This document shows positions 8,626 through 17,062 of a stretch of DNA of 64,000 nt, one piece after another. A program made the translations under genes and the position numbers. This stretch comes from Roseococcus thiosulfatophilus (GTDB taxonomy: Bacteria; Pseudomonadota; Alphaproteobacteria; Acetobacterales; Acetobacteraceae), in contig NZ_JAFFQY010000033.1 of the NCBI RefSeq assembly GCF_017311575.1, forward strand, positions 124,001 through 188,000, in the 5' to 3' direction. The number at the start of each line of letters is the position of its first letter. Position 1 is the first letter of the stretch. A model generated the notes under the pieces. The model saw nothing but the letters and a program-made list of their open reading frames with translations, was not told the DNA's origin and made no database searches.

Positions 8626-9462
8626 TCAGCCCTTCAGATGGCGATGGATCTCGGTGTTGTCGGCCTTGGGCCCCAGCCGCTCCACCGCCGCGCCCCATTG
8701 CGCCCGGCAGAGGTCGAGCAGCGCATGGGCCGTGCCGGTGCCGGCGGCAATGCGCCCCGCCGTCTCCAGGTCCTTCCGCATGAGGCCGAGCTGGAAGCCG
8801 CCGGCATAGCGCGCGGTGATGATCTCCTGCGCCAGCTTCGTCTCGGTCGCGATGTTGCGGCCCGAGCTCGCGTTCATCACGGCGGTGAGGATGTTCAGGT
8901 CCAGCCCCTCCGCCTCGGCCATCAACGCGGCCTCGCTCACCGCCAGGAGCCCGGCCGCATAGACGTAGTTGTTCAGCGCCTTCATCGCATGGGCGCTGCC
9001 CACCGGGCCGGTGGGGATGATGGCCTCGCCCATCAGCCGCAGCAGCGCGTCGGCGCGCGCCACATCGGCGGGGGCACCGCCCACCATGATGGCAAGCGTC
9101 CCCGCCCGCGCCTTGGGGACCGAGCCCGAGACGGGCGCGTCCAGCATGGCGCAGTCGCGGGCCTCCAGCGCCGCCGCCCAGCGCCGCGTCTCGGCGGGGA
9201 CGGAGCTGCCCATGTCGATCACCAGCGCGCCGGGCCGCAGAACGGGCAGCAGCCCTTCCATCACCGCGGCCACGGCGGGGCTGTCGGGCAGCATGAGGAT
9301 GATGGTGTCGCAGGGTGCCAGGCCTTCCAGGCCCACGGCCTCCGCTCCCTCGATGGCCTGGCCCGCGGCGTCATGCGTCCTGAGCGACACCCCCTTGGCC
9401 ACCAGGTTGCCCGCCATGGGGCGCCCCATCATGCCCAAGCCCACGAAACCCACCTGCGCCAT
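8626..9462 (-). CDS. NAD(P)-dependent 3-hydroxyacid dehydrogenase (HIBADH family)
   Basis: 278 residues, a second beta-hydroxyacid dehydrogenase in this window and a divergent paralogue of the glxR product. The Rossmann motif is GFVGLGMMGRPMAGNL, the substrate-site signature is DAPVSGSVPKARAGTLAI and the catalytic lysine is in AHAMKALNNYVYAAGLL. The likely substrate is a small 3-hydroxy or 2-hydroxy-3-oxo acid and cannot be fixed. The ATG at 9462 was chosen because the Rossmann strand begins directly there; an in-frame ATG 12 bases further upstream is an alternative. Confidence 0.86.
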   Translation of the reverse strand: MAQVGFVGLGMMGRPMAGNLVAKGVSLRTHDAAGQAIEGAEAVGLEGLAPCDTIILMLPDSPAVAAVMEGLLPVLRPGALVIDMGSSVPAETRRWAAALEARDCAMLDAPVSGSVPKARAGTLAIMVGGAPADVARADALLRLMGEAIIPTGPVGSAHAMKALNNYVYAAGLLAVSEAALMAEAEGLDLNILTAVMNASSGRNIATETKLAQEIITARYAGGFQLGLMRKDLETAGRIAAGTGTAHALLDLCRAQWGAAVERLGPKADNTEIHRHLKG

Positions 9463-9505
9463 CTTCGCCTCCATCCCTTGGGGGCGAATGCTCGGCCAAG
9501 CGGGG

Positions 9506-10957
9506 TCAGCCGTCCAGCGGCAGCCGGCCGCGCAGCGTGCAGACCAGCCCCTCGGGCCGGAACTCGAGCGAGACCTGGCCATGGAATTCCTGCGCCAGCG
9601 CCTGTTCGATCATGCGCAGGCCGAAGCCGCGATGGCTGGGCGGCTGCAGGGCCGGCCCATCCCATTCGCGCCACATCAGCCAGAAGTCGCCCGGCCCCGC
9701 CTCGCTCCAGTCGAGGTCCACCCGCCCCGCATCGGTCGTCAGCGCGCCATGCTTCAGCGCATTGGTGCAGAGTTCGTGCAGCGCCATCGCCAGCGTGATG
9801 GCCGCCTTGGGCGGCAGCATCACCTCGGGGCCTTGCAAGGTGACGCGCTCCGGCCGGTCGCAGGCGCTGGCCGTCACCTCGGTCGCCAGCGCTTCCAGCG
9901 AGACATGGTCCCAGCTCTGCCGCGTCAGCAGGTTGTGCGCCGCGCCCAGGGCGCCCAGCCGCTGCTGGAAGGCGCGGGTGGGCTCGGCCAGGGCGGGCGT
10001 CGCGCGGAAGGTCTGCGACGCGATGGCCTGGACGATGGCCAGCGTGTTCTTCACGCGGTGGTCCAGCTCATGGATCAGCAGTTCGCGGTGACGCTCGGCG
10101 CGCTTACGCTCGCCCACATCCAGGAAATGGCCGCAAATGCCATCGGCCGTGGGATAGGCCCGCAGGTCGAACCAGGTGTCGAGCGGGGCGAAATAGGCCT
10201 CCGTGCTGCCGGCGACGCCCTGGTCCATGGCGCGGCGATAGACCGCCTCGAAGGGGGTGCCCACCACCTCGGGAAAGGCCTCCCAGAAGGAGGCGCCGCG
10301 GAAGCTCGTGCTGCCGCGCTGCAAGGGACCGAGGATGCGCTCGCCCTGGCGGTTCAGGAAGGCGATGCGCCAATCGGGCGAGATGGCGATGAAACCGTCG
10401 GTGATGCTCTCCAGCAGGCGGCTCGCGCGCGCCTCGCTCTCGGCCAGCGCCCTTTGCAGGCGCACTTGTGCGGTGGTCTCCGTGCAGGCGCAGAACAGCC
10501 CGGCCCACGCGCCCGCCTCGTCCTGGATGGGGGTGTAGGAGAAGGCGAAGAAGGTCTCCTCCAGGTATCCCCGCCGGAGCATGTTCAGCCGGATCTGGTC
10601 CATGTGGACCGGGCGGCTCGCCTGCACCTCCGCGAGGATGGGGGAGAGGTCCTCGCGGATTTCGGACCACACCTCCAGCAGCGGTTCGCCCAGGGCGGCC
10701 GGGTGCTTGTCGGCCAGCACCTCGGCATAGGCCTCGTTGTAGAGGATGCGAGCCTCCTGCCCCCAGCCGATGAACATGGGTTGGTTGGCCGAGAGCATCA
10801 GCCGCAGCAGGGTGCAGAGCGGGGTTGGCCAGCCGTCGGGCGGGCCGAAGGAGGTGGTCGGCCAGTCGTGCTGGCGCATGCGGTCCGCCATGGGCCCCGA
10901 CAGATCCCGGAAGGGATCGGTGACCATCTCCGGCGGTTCGGCGTGAGTCATGGTCAT
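9506..10957 (-). CDS. HWE-type sensor histidine kinase with PAS domains
   Basis: 483 residues, apparently cytoplasmic because no membrane helix is evident. Two PAS-like regions fill residues about 40-300. The phosphoacceptor region is LLIHELDHRVKNTLAIVQAI near residue 330. The family-defining HWE residues are seen as HELCTNALKHGAL and WREWDG, and the ATP lid as HRGFGLRMIEQ. Such kinases often serve general stress or light signalling in alphaproteobacteria. No response regulator is adjacent, so it is an orphan. The ATG at 10957 is the first downstream of the trpA region that leaves the conserved PAS part intact. It lies on the same strand about 65 bases after trpA, possibly behind a terminator. 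Confidence 0.87.
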   Translation of the reverse strand: MTMTHAEPPEMVTDPFRDLSGPMADRMRQHDWPTTSFGPPDGWPTPLCTLLRLMLSANQPMFIGWGQEARILYNEAYAEVLADKHPAALGEPLLEVWSEIREDLSPILAEVQASRPVHMDQIRLNMLRRGYLEETFFAFSYTPIQDEAGAWAGLFCACTETTAQVRLQRALAESEARASRLLESITDGFIAISPDWRIAFLNRQGERILGPLQRGSTSFRGASFWEAFPEVVGTPFEAVYRRAMDQGVAGSTEAYFAPLDTWFDLRAYPTADGICGHFLDVGERKRAERHRELLIHELDHRVKNTLAIVQAIASQTFRATPALAEPTRAFQQRLGALGAAHNLLTRQSWDHVSLEALATEVTASACDRPERVTLQGPEVMLPPKAAITLAMALHELCTNALKHGALTTDAGRVDLDWSEAGPGDFWLMWREWDGPALQPPSHRGFGLRMIEQALAQEFHGQVSLEFRPEGLVCTLRGRLPLDG

Positions 10958-11001
10958 GCGTCCCGCTGTTGCGGGGCTTGAAACGCATGGTGCGCCCGAA
11001 G

Positions 11002-11026
11002 GTTGAGGGCGAGGCGCCCCCTCAAC
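11002..11026 (-). terminator. Hairpin at the 3' end of trpA
   Basis: An 8-bp inverted repeat (GTTGAGGG / CCCTCAAC, 9-base loop) straddles the trpA stop codon. On the minus strand it is followed by CTTCGG, not a clean T-run. It may end the trp transcript before the kinase gene; this rests on position alone. Confidence 0.35.
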
Positions 11027-11885
11027 GCGCCCCGCGCACCGCGGCCGCCAGCGCCCGCACCTGGTCCAGCATGGCTTGCGCCGTGCCAGGGGTGGCCCGG
11101 CCCTCACCATCCAGGGTGCGCGACATGGTCTCGATCAACGCCGAGGCCACCACCGCGCCGTCCGAGACGCGCGCCGCATGCCCCGCCTGCTCGGGCGTCC
11201 GCACCCCGAAGCCGATGCAGATGGGCAGGTCCGTGTGCGCGCGGATGCGCGGGATGGCGGCTTCCAGCGCCTCGGGGTCCGCGCTGCGCGTGCCGGTGAT
11301 GCCGGTGATGGCGACATAGTAGACGAAGCCGGAGGAGGCGTTCAGCACCACCGGCAGCCGCGCCGCATCCGTGGTGGGGGCGACGAGGCGGATGATGTCG
11401 AGCCCCGCGGCCTGCGCATGCGGCGCCAGGACCTCGGCCTCCTCGGGCGGCATGTCCACGACGATCAGGCCGTCCACGCCGACGGCGGCGGCGTCGGCCA
11501 CGAAGCGCTCGGCCCCATAGGAAAGGACGGGGTTCAGGTAGCCCATCAGGATCACGGGCGTCTCGGAATCGCCCGCGCGGAATTCCCGCACCATTTCCAG
11601 CGTGCCGCCGAGCGTCGCACCCGCCTTCAACCCGCGCTGGCCCGCGAGCTGGATGATGGGCCCATCCGCCATCGGGTCGGTGAAGGGCACGCCGATCTCG
11701 ATGAGGTCGGCGCCCGCGCCCGGCATCCCGCGCAGGATCTCCATGCTGGTCGCGCGGTCGGGGTCATAGGCTTCGAGGAAGGGGATCAGCGCGCCCCGTC
11801 CTTCGGCGCGCAGGGCCGCGAAACGGGCGGCGATGCGCGAGCCGGTGGCGGCCACGGGGCGGGATTCGGTCGCGGTGGCGGACAT
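11022..11885 (-). CDS. trpA: Tryptophan synthase alpha subunit
   Basis: 287 residues. The active-site glutamate and aspartate are seen in LIEIGVPFTDPMADGP, and the indole-tunnel/loop region in GFVYYVAITGITGTR. It cleaves indole-3-glycerol phosphate to indole, which is channelled to TrpB in the alpha2-beta2 complex. The ATG at 11885 shares one base with the trpB stop codon (TGATG), indicating translational coupling. About 14 residues before the conserved FAALRAEGRGALIPF form a poorly conserved lead. Confidence 0.97.
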   Translation of the reverse strand: MSATATESRPVAATGSRIAARFAALRAEGRGALIPFLEAYDPDRATSMEILRGMPGAGADLIEIGVPFTDPMADGPIIQLAGQRGLKAGATLGGTLEMVREFRAGDSETPVILMGYLNPVLSYGAERFVADAAAVGVDGLIVVDMPPEEAEVLAPHAQAAGLDIIRLVAPTTDAARLPVVLNASSGFVYYVAITGITGTRSADPEALEAAIPRIRAHTDLPICIGFGVRTPEQAGHAARVSDGAVVASALIETMSRTLDGEGRATPGTAQAMLDQVRALAAAVRGAR

Positions 11886-13132
11886 CAGAACTCCTCCCCC
11901 AGCAGGCGGGCGACGGTGAAGATGTCCTTGTCGCCCCGGCCGCACATGTTCATCACGATCAGCGTGCTCTCGGGCAGCGTCGGCGCCACCTTGATCACAT
12001 GGGCCAGCGCATGCGCGGGCTCCAGCGCGGGAATGATGCCCTCGAGGCGCGAGCAGAGCTGGAAGGCGGCCAGCGCCTCGTCATCGGTGGCGTTCACATA
12101 TTCCACCCGGCCCAGCTCATGCAGCCAGGCGTGCTCCGGCCCCACGCCGGGGTAGTCGAGGCCGGCGCTGATCGAATGGCCTTCCAGGATCTGCCCGTGC
12201 TCGTCCTGCAGCAGGTAGGTGCGGTTGCCGTGCAGCACGCCGGGGCGGCCGCCCGTAAGGCTCGCCGCATGGCCGGTGACGGTGTCCACGCCATGGCCAC
12301 CCGCCTCCACGCCCAGCATCCGCACATCGGCATCGTCCAGGAAGGGATGGAACAGGCCCATGGCGTTGGACCCGCCGCCGATCGCCGCCACGAGCACGTC
12401 GGGAAGGCGGCCCTCGGCCTCAATCATCTGGGCGCGGGTCTCGCTGCCGATCACGCTCTGGAAGTCGCGCACCATGACGGGATAGGGGTGCGGGCCGGCC
12501 ACGGTGCCGATGCAGTAGTAGGTGTCCTCCACATTCGCGACCCAGTGGCGCAACGCCTCGTTCATCGCGTCCTTCAGCGTGGCGGCGCCGGATTCGACCG
12601 CCACCACCTCGGCGCCCAGCAGCTTCATGCGGAAGACGTTGGGCTGCTGGCGGGCCACGTCGGTGGCGCCCATGAAGACGGTGCAGGGCAGGTTGAACAG
12701 CGCGCAGGCGGTGGCGGTGGCGACGCCGTGCTGGCCCGCGCCCGTCTCGGCGATGATGCGCTTCTTGCCCATGCGCTTGGCCAGCAGGATCTGGCCCAGC
12801 ACCGCGTTAATCTTGTGGGCACCCGTGTGGTTCAGCTCATCGCGCTTGAAATAGACCTTGGCCCCCATGCCGGGCGCGGCCTCGGCGCGGAGATGTTCCG
12901 TCACGCGCTCGGCATACCAGAGGGGGCTGGGGCGGCCGACATAATGCGTCAGCAGGCGTCGCCACTCCGCGTCGAAGGTCGGGTCCGCCTTGGCGGCGTT
13001 GTAGGCCTGCTCCACCTCGAGGATGAGGGGCATCAGCGTCTCGGCCACATAGCGGCCGCCGAAGCCGCCGAACTTGCCGGCGGCGTCGGGGCCGCTGCGA
13101 TAGGTGTTCGGGCGCGTGAGGGGCTTGTTCAA
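11885..13132 (-). CDS. trpB: Tryptophan synthase beta subunit
   Basis: 415 residues. The PLP lysine lies in [13 protein letters not shown] (near residue 105), and AETGAGQHG is the phosphate/PLP loop. It condenses indole with serine to give tryptophan. The start codon is TTG at 13132; no ATG or GTG precedes the conserved [20 protein letters not shown] region in frame, so a weak start codon seems real. It follows trpF after a 120-base spacer that holds a GC hairpin and overlaps trpA by one base. Confidence 0.97.
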   Translation of the reverse strand: MNKPLTRPNTYRSGPDAAGKFGGFGGRYVAETLMPLILEVEQAYNAAKADPTFDAEWRRLLTHYVGRPSPLWYAERVTEHLRAEAAPGMGAKVYFKRDELNHTGAHKINAVLGQILLAKRMGKKRIIAETGAGQHGVATATACALFNLPCTVFMGATDVARQQPNVFRMKLLGAEVVAVESGAATLKDAMNEALRHWVANVEDTYYCIGTVAGPHPYPVMVRDFQSVIGSETRAQMIEAEGRLPDVLVAAIGGGSNAMGLFHPFLDDADVRMLGVEAGGHGVDTVTGHAASLTGGRPGVLHGNRTYLLQDEHGQILEGHSISAGLDYPGVGPEHAWLHELGRVEYVNATDDEALAAFQLCSRLEGIIPALEPAHALAHVIKVAPTLPESTLIVMNMCGRGDKDIFTVARLLGEEF

Positions 13133-13158
13133 CGGAGCGTTCCCGGGACTGAGGTGCG

Positions 13159-13180
13159 CGGGGGGCGGTGCGGCCCCCCG
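13159..13180 (-). other. GC hairpin in the trpF-trpB spacer
   Basis: A perfect 8-bp stem (CGGGGGGC / GCCCCCCG, 6-base loop) lies about 27 bases upstream of the trpB start codon. There is no T-run on either side, so it is not a typical terminator. It could affect mRNA processing or trpB translation; this is inference. Confidence 0.3.
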
Positions 13181-13252
13181 GGGCCGACAGTGATAGCCAA
13201 GCGCGCGGCTTTCCCCAACCCCGGATCGTGCGGGCCCGGACGGCGCCGGCTG

Positions 13253-13894
13253 TCAGCTGCCCCGCGCGGCCTTGACGAAGGCGGCGACCAGGGCGGGGTC
13301 CTTCACCCCGCGCTCCCTCTCCAGCCCGGAAGAGGCATCCACACCCGGCGCGCCAGAGGTGGCGATGGCCTCGGCGACATTGTGCGGCGTGAGGCCGCCG
13401 GCCAGCAGCCAGGGCCGGCCGACCGCGAAGCCTCGCACCAGGCGCCATTCGAAGGGCTGGGCGTTGCCCCCGGGCAGCGCGGCGCCGGGCGGCGCCTTGG
13501 CGTCCAGCAGCAGCCGGTCCGCCACCGCGGCGTGGGGCGGGATGGCGGCAAGGTCGGCCTCGGTCGCGATGCCCAGCGCCTTCATCACCGGGCGGCGGAA
13601 GCGGGCGCGGATTTCGGCGACGCGGGCGGGCGTCTCCTCGCCATGGAGCTGGATGGTGTCGAGCGGCACGGCGGCCAGCGTTTCCGCCAGTTCCTCGTCG
13701 GTCGGGTCCACGAAGAGGCCCACCCTTCCCGGCCCGCCCTCGAGCGTGGCCGAGAGGGCACCCGCCTGTTCCGGCGTCAGCGCGCGGGGCGAGGCGGGGA
13801 AGAACACGAAACCCACCTCATCCGCGCCCGCTTGGGCAGCCGCCGCCAGGGATTCGGGGGTCGCGATACCGCAGACCTTCACCCAGACGCTCAT
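13253..13894 (-). CDS. trpF: Phosphoribosylanthranilate isomerase
   Basis: 213 residues, the usual TIM-barrel length. WVKVCGIATPESL contains the catalytic cysteine of the conserved KVCG motif, and RLLLDAKAPPG carries the catalytic aspartate. The enzyme performs the third committed step of tryptophan synthesis, an Amadori rearrangement. Its ATG overlaps the pyrF stop (ATGA). The order pyrF-trpF-trpB-trpA is common in Rhodospirillales. Confidence 0.95.
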   Translation of the reverse strand: MSVWVKVCGIATPESLAAAAQAGADEVGFVFFPASPRALTPEQAGALSATLEGGPGRVGLFVDPTDEELAETLAAVPLDTIQLHGEETPARVAEIRARFRRPVMKALGIATEADLAAIPPHAAVADRLLLDAKAPPGAALPGGNAQPFEWRLVRGFAVGRPWLLAGGLTPHNVAEAIATSGAPGVDASSGLERERGVKDPALVAAFVKAARGS

Positions 13895-14604
13895 CGCGGC
13901 AGCGCCGCCACGATGGCGCGGGCGGCAGCGCCGGGGTCGGGGGCGGCGGTGATGGGCCGGCCCACCACGATCCAGTCGGCACCGGCGGCCACGGCCTCCT
14001 CCGGGGTGGCGACGCGCGCCTGATCACCATGGGCGCTGCCGGCCGGGCGGATGCCGGGCACGACCAGCAGCGGCTCCTCGCCCAGCGCGTCGCGGATCAG
14101 CGCCACTTCCCGCGCGGAGCAGACCAGGCCATCGGCGCCGGCCGAGAGCGCCATGCGCGCCAGGCGCAGCACCTGCTGGGCCGGGCCACCGGCCACGCCC
14201 ACCTCGTGCAGGGTGGCCGCGTCCATGCTGGTCAGCACCGTGACGGCGAGCAGGATGGGGCGCGCTCCGCCGGCCGCCTCCGCCGCCTCGCGCGCAGCCG
14301 TGATCATGGCGGCGCCGCCGCCGGCATGCAGCGTGATCATAGCGGGCCCACGGGGGCAGAGGGCGCGCACCGCGCCGGCCACGGTGTTCGGAATGTCGTG
14401 CAGCTTCACGTCCAGGAAGACCGGCGCGCGGGCGGTCAGCGCGTCCAGCGCCGCCGGCCCCTCGGCACAGAACAGCTCCAGCCCCAGCTTCAGCACGGCG
14501 GGGGCACCCCCCATGCTGTCGGCGAGGGACAGGGCCTCATCGAGGCGCGGGGTATCGAGGGCCGCGATCAGGCGGCCGCCCGGGGCTTGGGGACGAGCGA
14601 GCAT
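13891..14604 (-). CDS. pyrF: Orotidine 5'-phosphate decarboxylase
   Basis: 237 residues. The catalytic DxKxxD array is seen in VFLDVKLHDIPNTV, and the phosphate-binding end in DWIVVGRPITAAPDP. It makes UMP in pyrimidine synthesis. The ATG at 14604 starts just before the conserved first strand (RLIAALDTP). The gene overlaps trpF by 4 bases and follows ihfB after 46 bases, so pyrimidine and tryptophan genes share one transcript here. Confidence 0.95.
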   Translation of the reverse strand: MLARPQAPGGRLIAALDTPRLDEALSLADSMGGAPAVLKLGLELFCAEGPAALDALTARAPVFLDVKLHDIPNTVAGAVRALCPRGPAMITLHAGGGAAMITAAREAAEAAGGARPILLAVTVLTSMDAATLHEVGVAGGPAQQVLRLARMALSAGADGLVCSAREVALIRDALGEEPLLVVPGIRPAGSAHGDQARVATPEEAVAAGADWIVVGRPITAAPDPGAAARAIVAALPR

Positions 14605-14650
14605 GCCGCATGCGTTACCCCGGAATCGCGGCGGCGTCAGCCGGGGCGGG

Positions 14651-14953
14651 TCAGGCGCCCTCGCCGGGGTCCTGGCCGCCATTGACGCGGATCCGCAGTT
14701 CCTTGCCCGGGCGGAAATGCGGCATGCCCTTGCTGGCCACGGCCACGCTCTCGCCGGTGCGGGGGTTGCGGCCCTGGCGGGCGTCGCGCTTGCGCGTGGT
14801 GAAGGCGCCGAAGCCGCGCAGTTCCACCCGGTCCCCGCGCGCGAGGGCCTTGCTGATCTCCTCGAAGATCGTACCAACCACAAGTTCCACGTCCGGCTGC
14901 CGCAAATGCGGGTGCTGGGTGGCCAGATGCGCGATCAACTCGCTTTTTGTCAT
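14651..14953 (-). CDS. ihfB: Integration host factor subunit beta
   Basis: 100 residues of the HU/IHF fold. [17 protein letters not shown] and [27 protein letters not shown] are typical of IHF-beta, including the RNPRTG beta-arm with the intercalating proline. It bends DNA in nucleoprotein complexes together with IHF-alpha. The ATG at 14953 matches the family N-terminus. It lies between sppA and pyrF on the same strand; the lapA gene often found here in relatives is absent. Confidence 0.94.
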   Translation of the reverse strand: MTKSELIAHLATQHPHLRQPDVELVVGTIFEEISKALARGDRVELRGFGAFTTRKRDARQGRNPRTGESVAVASKGMPHFRPGKELRIRVNGGQDPGEGA

Positions 14954-15019
14954 GGCGCTCCTCGCGACTTCGTACGTCCACACAACCCGATGTGGTCAAG
15001 ATTGCAGGATGTTCAGCGT

Positions 15020-15937
15020 TTATCGAAGCGAAATTTGCCAGGGAAATAGGCCTTCCGCGCGAAGCAGGCGCGAAGCTCCTCCCCAGAAGGCATCCGACAT
15101 GGAGGAAAGTGCACGTTCGGCCGTGCCGCGCGGGTCCAGGTCGCGCACCCTGAGATCGCGCGGGACGTCGTGCTGTTCCGCGAGCCAGACGCGCGCCTCG
15201 GCCTCGCCGCCGATGGCATCGAGCAGCCCCAGCGCCATCGCCTGGCGGCCGGTCATGACGCGACCATCGGCCACGGCGCGCACCTGGGCCTCGGGCATGT
15301 CGCGCCCGGCGGCGACCATGGCGACGAACTGGGACTGCATGTCCTCGACCACGGCGGCCAGCGTGGCGCGCCCCTCCTCGGTCAGCGGGCGGAAGGGGCT
15401 GGGCTGGTCCTTCAGCGGGCCGGAGGTGATGCTTTCCGGCTGAACGCCCAGGCTTTCCAGCAATTCCGCCGCGTTGAAGCTTTGCAGCAGCACGCCGATG
15501 GAGCCCGTCAGCGTGGATTCGCGGGCGAAGATGCGGTGCGCCGGCAGGGCCACCATGTATCCGGCCGAGGCGGCGGTGCCGCCCATCACGGCCACCACCG
15601 GCTTGCCGGCCGCGCGCACGCGGGCGATGGCGGCGTGGAAGGCCTCGCCACCCGCGACCGACCCGCCCGGACTGTTGATCATGACCAGAAGGGCCCGCAT
15701 GTCGTCATCGCGCGCGGCGCGTTCCAGCAGGCGCAGGGTGCGGCGGTCCTCGCTGATGGTGCCCGCCAGCGTCAGCCGGGCCACATGCTGCCCGCCCAGC
15801 ACGCTGGCGGCGGGCCCGGGCCCGCCGAAGATGACGGCCAAGCCCACCACCACGCCGAGGACGAGGGTGGTGCGCCAGAAGGCGAGCTGCCGCTTGAGGC
15901 GACGCCGGTCGAGCAGGAGGTCGGGTTCGAGGGCCAT
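15020..15937 (-). CDS. sppA: S49 family signal peptide peptidase
   Basis: 305 residues, the short single-domain SppA type. One TM helix lies at about residues 22-40 (LAFWRTTLVLGVVVGLAVIF), leaving the protease outside the cytoplasm. The nucleophilic serine is in GGTAASAGYMVALPA, after the INSPGGSVAGGEAFH loop, and the general-base lysine is in TSGPLKDQPSPFRPLT. It degrades signal peptides left in the membrane. ihfB follows downstream on the same strand after 66 bases. Confidence 0.9.
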   Translation of the reverse strand: MALEPDLLLDRRRLKRQLAFWRTTLVLGVVVGLAVIFGGPGPAASVLGGQHVARLTLAGTISEDRRTLRLLERAARDDDMRALLVMINSPGGSVAGGEAFHAAIARVRAAGKPVVAVMGGTAASAGYMVALPAHRIFARESTLTGSIGVLLQSFNAAELLESLGVQPESITSGPLKDQPSPFRPLTEEGRATLAAVVEDMQSQFVAMVAAGRDMPEAQVRAVADGRVMTGRQAMALGLLDAIGGEAEARVWLAEQHDVPRDLRVRDLDPRGTAERALSSMSDAFWGGASRLLRAEGLFPWQISLR

Positions 15938-16080
15938 GTCCGCTGGTAGCACGGGGCGCGAAATTGCGCGCAATGCAGATGGCGCCTTGCCGCATCGAGG
16001 CAAGCCCGGTTGCGCGGGCGGCGCGGCGGGGCTAAGAGCGGGCCGTCAGCGCGGTGGGCCCTGCCCCGCCGCGGATCTGG

Positions 16081-16155
16081 GCCGACGTAGCACAGCGGTA
16101 GTGCAACCGATTCGTAATCGGTAGGTCGCGAGTTCGATTCTCGCCGTCGGCACCA
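16081..16155 (+). tRNA. tRNA-Thr (anticodon CGT)
   Basis: A full cloverleaf is readable. The acceptor stem is GCCGACG with CGTCGGC, the D stem GCAC/GTGC, the anticodon stem ACCGA/TCGGT with loop TTCGTAA (anticodon CGT), and the T arm GCGAG-TTCGATT-CTCGC. Discriminator A is followed by an encoded CCA. It reads threonine codon ACG. Confidence 0.96.
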
Positions 16156-16163
16156 CCCCCTTC

Positions 16164-17008
16164 TCAGTTCAGCATGTTGTTCTTGCGGTAGCGCCGCAAC
16201 GCGCGTCGGAACGCGCAATCCGCCGCCACATCGAGCCCCTGCTCCGTCGCGACCTCGGCCCAGAGCTGCCGGTCCAGCCGCGACCTCCTCTCCAGCAGGT
16301 CATGCGTTCCCGGGGTCATCTCCTCATCGAAAGCCGGTCGCAGCGGGGCCGACGCCAGGGTGGTGACGTTGTGTCGGCCGAGCGGCGCGGGCCGACCCAG
16401 GAATTGGCCAAGTTTTGTGCCGAGCGCCCGATCCTCGACCAGCCCACGAAGTCGAACCGGGCCAGGGCCGCGCGGGCGGCCGGCAACAGGAGCCGGTCGG
16501 CGGATGAAGGAATGAACCCCTCCGGCGGGACCAGCGGATGCGGAGCCAGCAGCAGGCGAACGAGCACATTGTCGGTCTGGGTGGCCAGAAGAGGGTTCGC
16601 GAGGAAACGCCCGAGCGACCCGCGCGCCGCACCCACCCGTTCACCCCAGCCGCCCCAGCCTTGCATCTCCGCCTCGGACTGCCCGCGCCAGAACAGCCAG
16701 AGCGAGATGAGACGCGACCACGGCTCGCGCAGCACGGTCAGGAGTTCATGCCGGGGATAGGCGGCGCGCAGCGTGCCCAGCGTCACATGGCCGCGGACGA
16801 AGCCGATGCCCTGCGGCCAATCGGACGCCTGCAACCGGATCAGGGAACGCTGGGCCTCGTCCAACTCGTCAAAGGCATCGTAGCTGCCGAACTGGTGCCG
16901 GTCGAAGCCGAAGACGTCGCCCGGTGCGGCGGTCGCGGCCCTGATGGCCAAGGCGAAGGCGATACCGGCGGTTTTGGGAACATGCATGAAGGCGAAATGA
17001 CGCGACAT
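16164..17008 (-). pseudogene. Sulfotransferase family protein, one frameshift
   Basis: The N-terminal 185 or so residues read in one frame from the ATG at 17008. They open with FAFMHVPKTAGIAFALAIRA, the PAPS 5'-phosphosulfate loop (PKTAG), followed by the 3'-phosphate region TVLREPWSRLISLW. Near 16440-16445 the frame is lost after FDFVGW. Adding one C/G base there restores a natural end through GLVEDRALGTKLGQFLGRP to HDLLERRSRLDRQLWAE and RRYRKNNMLN, stopping at 16164. The restored length is about 281 residues. It would transfer sulfate to a glycan. It is the last gene of a cassette with the GT2 synthase and HlyD adaptor, so the synthesised polysaccharide is a plausible acceptor. The shift could be a true mutation or a base-calling error. 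Confidence 0.82.
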
Positions 17009-17062
17009 GGCCTTGGCGTAACCCGGTCTCCGCGACAAGGCCAGCCCACTCCATGCCTTGGC

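Noticed and set aside
13133-13252. Trp attenuator or leader peptide before trpB
   Set aside because: No short Trp-rich frame and no alternative stem pair with a T-run; only one GC hairpin is seen.
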